Position numbers and translations under genes: made by a program. DNA of 38,955 nt from assembly GCF_025869345.1 (NCBI RefSeq), contig NZ_JAOZVW010000097.1, forward strand, positions 1 to 38,955, read 5' to 3'. Below, piece after piece: positions 35,673-38,955 of the stretch (its first letter is position 1; each line of letters opens with the position of its first letter). The DNA is from Sphingopyxis sp. (GTDB lineage: Bacteria; Pseudomonadota; Alphaproteobacteria; Sphingomonadales; Sphingomonadaceae). Below the pieces are notes generated by a model. That model did no database searches. It had not been told where the DNA came from and saw only the letters and a program-made list of their open reading frames with translations.

Positions 35673-35756
35673 GTGTCCCCGCGAAGGCGGGGACCCATCA
35701 CCGGGCGGCGCGTGTTGCCCGGGCGGATGATGGGTCTCCGCCTTCGCGGGGACACG
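35673..35756. repeat. Family A inverted repeat, copy A6
   Basis: Arms GTGTCCCCGCGAAGGCGGGG and CTCCGCCTTCGCGGGGACAC around a spacer with CCATCACCGGGCGGC and GGATGATGGG. Between radA and cvpA. Confidence 0.9.
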
Positions 35757-35781
35757 CCAGCTTTTTACTCTTCGCCCAAGG

Positions 35782-36345
35782 ATGGCCGCACACGTGTCCA
35801 ATCTGACCGCCCTCGACATTCTCGTGCTCACGCTGGTTGGCGGCGGCGCCGTGCTCGGTTTCCTGCGCGGGCTGGTGCAGGAGGTGACGTCGCTTCTCGC
35901 CTGGGTCCTCGCGATCCTTGCGGTGCGCTTCTTCCATCCAGCGGTCACCGATTTCGTCGCGCGCTGGATCGAGGCGCCCGGCGGCGCGGCGATGCTGGCC
36001 TTCGTGATCCTGTTCGGCGGGGTGTTCGCGCTCGCCAAATGGGGATCGCGGACGATGGGGCAGCGCAGCCGCGCTTCGCTGGTCGGCGGCTTCGATCGCG
36101 GGCTCGGCGCCGGCTTTGGCGCGGTCAAGGGGCTGATGGTCGCGACCCTGCTCTTCATGGCCGCGACTTTGCTTTACGACATCGGCTACGGCAATGCGCA
36201 GCGCCCCGGCTGGATGGCGGACAGCCGCACCTATCCGGCGCTGAGCGCGACGAGCGCAGCGCTGAGCAAGGTGATCGCCGAGCGGCGCGCCGAAGCCCGG
36301 TCGGCGCAGGCGGACGCCGACAGGCAGGCCGCGAGCGCGCCATGA
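35782..36345 (+). CDS. cvpA: CvpA family membrane protein
   Basis: A 187-residue inner-membrane protein with about four membrane segments (near 10-28, 34-52, 68-86 and 107-128). The N-terminus TALDILVLTLVGGGAVLGFL and then RGLVQEVTSLLAWVLAILAV is the standard CvpA pattern. In E. coli the homologue supports colicin V production and envelope integrity; the molecular function is unclear. The C-terminal 50 residues are soluble and charged. The stop overlaps the next start by four bases (ATGA at 36342-36345), so it begins a three-gene operon with the IscU-like and Kef genes. Confidence 0.9.
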   Translation: MAAHVSNLTALDILVLTLVGGGAVLGFLRGLVQEVTSLLAWVLAILAVRFFHPAVTDFVARWIEAPGGAAMLAFVILFGGVFALAKWGSRTMGQRSRASLVGGFDRGLGAGFGAVKGLMVATLLFMAATLLYDIGYGNAQRPGWMADSRTYPALSATSAALSKVIAERRAEARSAQADADRQAASAP

Positions 36346-36770
36346 GCGGCGCGCTCTACAACCGCGACATATTGGCGCTCGCGGTGGGGTCGGCCGATTT
36401 TCCGCCGCGCGAGGACGCGCGGCACCGCGTGTCGGCGCGGGCGCCCTTGTGCGGCAGCGCGATCCTGCTCGATGTCGACACCGACGAGGGTGGCCGGGTG
36501 AGCGGCATCGGTATGCATGTCGAGGCGTGCGCGCTGGGGCAGGCGTCGGCGACCCTGCTCGCGCGCCACGCCGCGGGCCGGAGCCTCGCCGAAATCCGCG
36601 CCGCGCGCGCCGCCATCGCGCGCTGGTTCGCGGGCGAAGGCGGACTGCCCGACTGGCCGGGCTTTGATCTGCTCGCCGCCGCGCGGGACTATCCCGCGCG
36701 GCACGGCGCGATCCTGCTCCCCTTCGACGCCGCGGTCGCGGCGCTCGAGGGACAGGCGGCGCCGGCATGA
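36342..36770 (+). CDS. IscU/NifU-like iron-sulfur scaffold protein lacking two usual residues
   Basis: A 142-residue protein with the NifU_N/IscU fold. The cluster cysteines Cys37 (PLCGSAI) and Cys63 (VEACALGQAS) fall at exactly the E. coli IscU positions. His121 fills the place of IscU His105 (ARHGAIL), but the following cysteine (IscU Cys106) is glycine. The Asp after the first cysteine (Asp39) is serine. With only two cysteines it may hold a cluster differently or act in transfer or sensing rather than assembly. It overlaps cvpA upstream and the antiporter gene downstream by four bases each, so all three are co-translated. Confidence 0.85.
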   Translation: MSGALYNRDILALAVGSADFPPREDARHRVSARAPLCGSAILLDVDTDEGGRVSGIGMHVEACALGQASATLLARHAAGRSLAEIRAARAAIARWFAGEGGLPDWPGFDLLAAARDYPARHGAILLPFDAAVAALEGQAAPA

Positions 36771-38644
36771 GCCTGACGGGTCTCGCGGCGGGCGCGGCCG
36801 CGGCCGTGAGCGAAACCGCGACCGACGCCGCGCTGCTCGAAGGCGCGATCCTGCTGGGCGTCGCGACCTTGTTCGTGCTGCTCTTTCGCCGCCTCGGCCT
36901 CGGCGCGGTGCTCGGCTATCTGATCGCCGGCGCGCTCGTCGGGCCGCACGGGTTGGGGCTGGTCGGCGGCGCCGAATCGAAGCTCGCCTTCGCCGAGATC
37001 GGCATCGCCTTCCTGCTCTTCCTCGTCGGCCTCGAACTCCACCCGCGGCGGCTCTGGGACATGCGGCGCGCGATCTTCGGGCTTGGGCTCGCGCAGGTCG
37101 TCGTCACCGGGTTGATCCTTGCCGGGCTGATCTTCGTGACGCTGGGTTTCAGTTGGCAGGCGGCGCTGGCGCTCGGCCTGCCGCTCGCGCTGTCGTCGAC
37201 CGCGCAGGTGCTGCCGAGCCTCAAAAGTTCGGGGCGGATCAACTCGCCCTTCGGCGAAAAGGCCTTTTCGATCCTGTTGTTCCAGGATCTCGCGATCGTG
37301 CCGATGATCACGATCATCGCCGCGCTGTCGCGCGCGCCCGCTGACCCCTCGGCGCCGCCGGGCTGGCAGATGGCGCTGACGACGGTCGGCGCGATCCTGA
37401 TTCTCGTGCTGGTCGGTCGTTTCGTCGTCAATCCGCTGCTCCGCCTCGTCGGCCGCTATGGCGAACGCGAATTGTTCGTCGTCGTCGGGTTGCTTGCGGT
37501 GCTGGCGAGCGCGGCCTTCATGCACAGTCTCCACTTGTCGACCGCGCTGGGGGCGTTCATCGCGGGGGTAATGCTCGCCGATTCGCCGTATCGGCACGAG
37601 ATCGAAGCCGACGTCGAGCCGTTCCGCCTCGTCCTGCTCGGCCTCTTCTTTCTCGCGGTCGGGATGGTGCTCGACGTCGGCGTCGTGATGCAGCGGCCTT
37701 TGCTGGTTCTCGCGCTCGCCGCCGGGCTGGTCGCGGTCAAGACGGCGGTGCTCACCCTGCTTGTCCGCCTGTTCGGCAAGCCGTGGAGCACGGCGCTCGG
37801 CCTTGGTCTGCTGCTCAGCCAGGGCGGTGAGTTCGGCTTCCTGCTTTTCACCCAGGCGGCCGATGCCCTGCTCGTCGCGCCCGCGGCGGCGAGCCTGTTC
37901 AGCGCGGTCGTGACCCTGTCGATGATGACGACGCCGTTCCTGATGCTGTTCGCGCGCAATCTGGAATATTCGCCGGGGAGCGAGGCCGATCTCGACGACC
38001 CCGAAAATGCGCCGCGCGGGTCGGCGCTCGTCATCGGTTACGGCCGTTTCGGGCAGATCGTCGCGCAGATGCTCCACGCGGTCGATTGCTCGGTGACGCT
38101 GATCGACAAGAAGCCGAGCCAGATCGAACTGTCGGGGCGTTTCGACACCAAAGTCTATTTCGGCGACGGGCTGCGCATCGACGTGCTGCGCCGCGCGGGC
38201 GCCGAGGAGGCACGGCTGATCATCTTCTGCACCGACGACCGCAGCATCGACGCCGCCGCGCTGGCGCCGGTGGTCGAGGCGTTCCCCGATGCGCGCGTGC
38301 TGGCGCGGGTGTTCGACCGGCGGCAATTGCTGGCGATCGACGGCGCGGGGACCGTGGGCGCGGTGCGCGAGGTGTTCGAAAGCTCGATCGCGCTCGGCGC
38401 GATGGCGCTGCAGCAGCTCGAGGTCGCGCCGCGCGAGATCGAGGATGTCGAGCTGGCGCTGCGCCAGCTCGATGCCGAACGGCTCGGGATGCAGATCAGC
38501 GAAGGCGATCTCGGCGCGGGGCGCGACTATCGCTTCGTCGCGGGCGGCGGACGGCAGGCGGCGAGCGTGCTGGAAGCGCTGCGCGAGCGACGCGCGGCGG
38601 CGAAACGCGCGCGCGAAGAGGCCGAAGCCGATCAGGCGGCCTAG
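36767..38644 (+). CDS. Kef-type monovalent cation:proton antiporter (CPA2 family)
   Basis: A 625-residue transporter that exchanges K+ or Na+ for protons, important in pH and electrophile stress. About twelve membrane segments cover residues 20-400. Visible Kef features are LGYLIAGALVGPHGLGLVGG, VGLELHPRRLWDMRRAIFGL, ALSSTAQVLPSLKSSG, LLLSQGGEFGFLLFTQAADA, and a C-terminal TrkA-N regulatory domain from ALVIGYGRFGQIVAQMLHAV with GYGRFG. Family length (KefB 601, KefC 620). KefB/KefC are gated by glutathione adducts; whether this one is cannot be read. It ends the cvpA operon. The 311 bases downstream hold no gene, only repeat D3. Confidence 0.93.
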   Translation: MSLTGLAAGAAAAVSETATDAALLEGAILLGVATLFVLLFRRLGLGAVLGYLIAGALVGPHGLGLVGGAESKLAFAEIGIAFLLFLVGLELHPRRLWDMRRAIFGLGLAQVVVTGLILAGLIFVTLGFSWQAALALGLPLALSSTAQVLPSLKSSGRINSPFGEKAFSILLFQDLAIVPMITIIAALSRAPADPSAPPGWQMALTTVGAILILVLVGRFVVNPLLRLVGRYGERELFVVVGLLAVLASAAFMHSLHLSTALGAFIAGVMLADSPYRHEIEADVEPFRLVLLGLFFLAVGMVLDVGVVMQRPLLVLALAAGLVAVKTAVLTLLVRLFGKPWSTALGLGLLLSQGGEFGFLLFTQAADALLVAPAAASLFSAVVTLSMMTTPFLMLFARNLEYSPGSEADLDDPENAPRGSALVIGYGRFGQIVAQMLHAVDCSVTLIDKKPSQIELSGRFDTKVYFGDGLRIDVLRRAGAEEARLIIFCTDDRSIDAAALAPVVEAFPDARVLARVFDRRQLLAIDGAGTVGAVREVFESSIALGAMALQQLEVAPREIEDVELALRQLDAERLGMQISEGDLGAGRDYRFVAGGGRQAASVLEALRERRAAAKRAREEAEADQAA

Positions 38645-38903
38645 TCGCGCTGCCCGGTCGTCGCGAAGCCGCGGGGCCATTTCCAAAGTTCAGGAAAGTT
38701 CAGCCCTGTGCGCGCCCCGGTTTGGACCTCGCGGCGTGCTCATGCGTCCGGCACGCCCCGCCATGACCGCACCCGCGAGTTAGGCGGCGACCTTCTTTTT
38801 GTTCACCAATGAAAGAACCGGATGAAGGCTGGCATAGCCCGATAATGTAGGAAAGGCCTAATTTAGGCGATGTCTGCTTTGGGGTGGTGAGCGGACGTAA
38901 CCG

Positions 38904-38955
38904 ATCCTCCCCGGCACGGGGAGGGGGACCATGCGAAGCATGGTGGAGGGGCACC
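38904..38955. repeat. Family D inverted repeat, copy D3 (cut by window end)
   Basis: Left half of family D: ATCCTCCCCGGCACGGGGAG then the palindrome CCATGCGAAGCATGG and GTGGAGGGGC. The right half lies beyond the window. Confidence 0.85.

Noticed and set aside
38780..38850. Minus-strand frame ending VLSLVNKKKVAA before a TAA
   Set aside because: An upstream stop leaves only about 23 codons and no start codon, so it is not supported as a gene.

Overview
The window is high-GC chromosomal DNA from an alphaproteobacterium. The proteins look like those of Sphingomonadales, and the dense small inverted repeats between genes point to Sphingopyxis or a close relative; that genus call is inference from memory, not a search. 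Most of the window is ordinary housekeeping and metabolic DNA. I see no rRNA, tRNA, CRISPR array, prophage, insertion sequence or recognisable origin.

Layout. 1-1399 is the 3' part of an ATP-dependent DNA ligase, cut by the window edge. 1498-3682 holds an iron superoxide dismutase and an iron-sulfur L-serine dehydratase. 3702-4750 is a patch of different character: a small, less GC-rich membrane-protein gene, a broken LysR-regulator remnant, and nested inverted repeats. 4808-8760 is a glutathione-dependent formaldehyde detoxification locus: frmA/adhC, purU, a VOC protein, a YbaK/ProX-type protein and S-formylglutathione hydrolase. 8892-13850 is on the minus strand: quinone reductase, DEAD-box helicase, and a compact operon of a GreA-like factor, a 59-residue Myb/SANT-like protein and an HI0933-type flavoprotein. 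14002-16875 is an ECF sigma factor with an NrsF-type anti-sigma protein, then two exported GIN-domain (DUF2807) proteins. 17060-19042 has an SDR enzyme and two small exported proteins. secA follows (19043-21778), then a TSUP permease.

22868-26894 is the most interesting locus: circularly permuted ATP-grasp, alpha-E, transglutaminase-like protein and the proteasome-like peptidase Anbu, all on the plus strand. The set is known as a conserved cluster, but its substrate and physiological role remain unclear. After it come acetyl-CoA synthetase divergent from an ALDH7-type dehydrogenase, a crotonase plus thiolase-like pair behind a perfect 9+2+9 palindrome, transaldolase, radA, and an overlapping cvpA / IscU-like / kef operon.

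Almost every intergenic gap carries one of several families of 60-140 bp imperfect inverted repeats (called A to H here). They lie in convergent, tandem and divergent gaps, so they are not simply terminators. Two family-A copies are only half elements, and one H element sits inside a G element.
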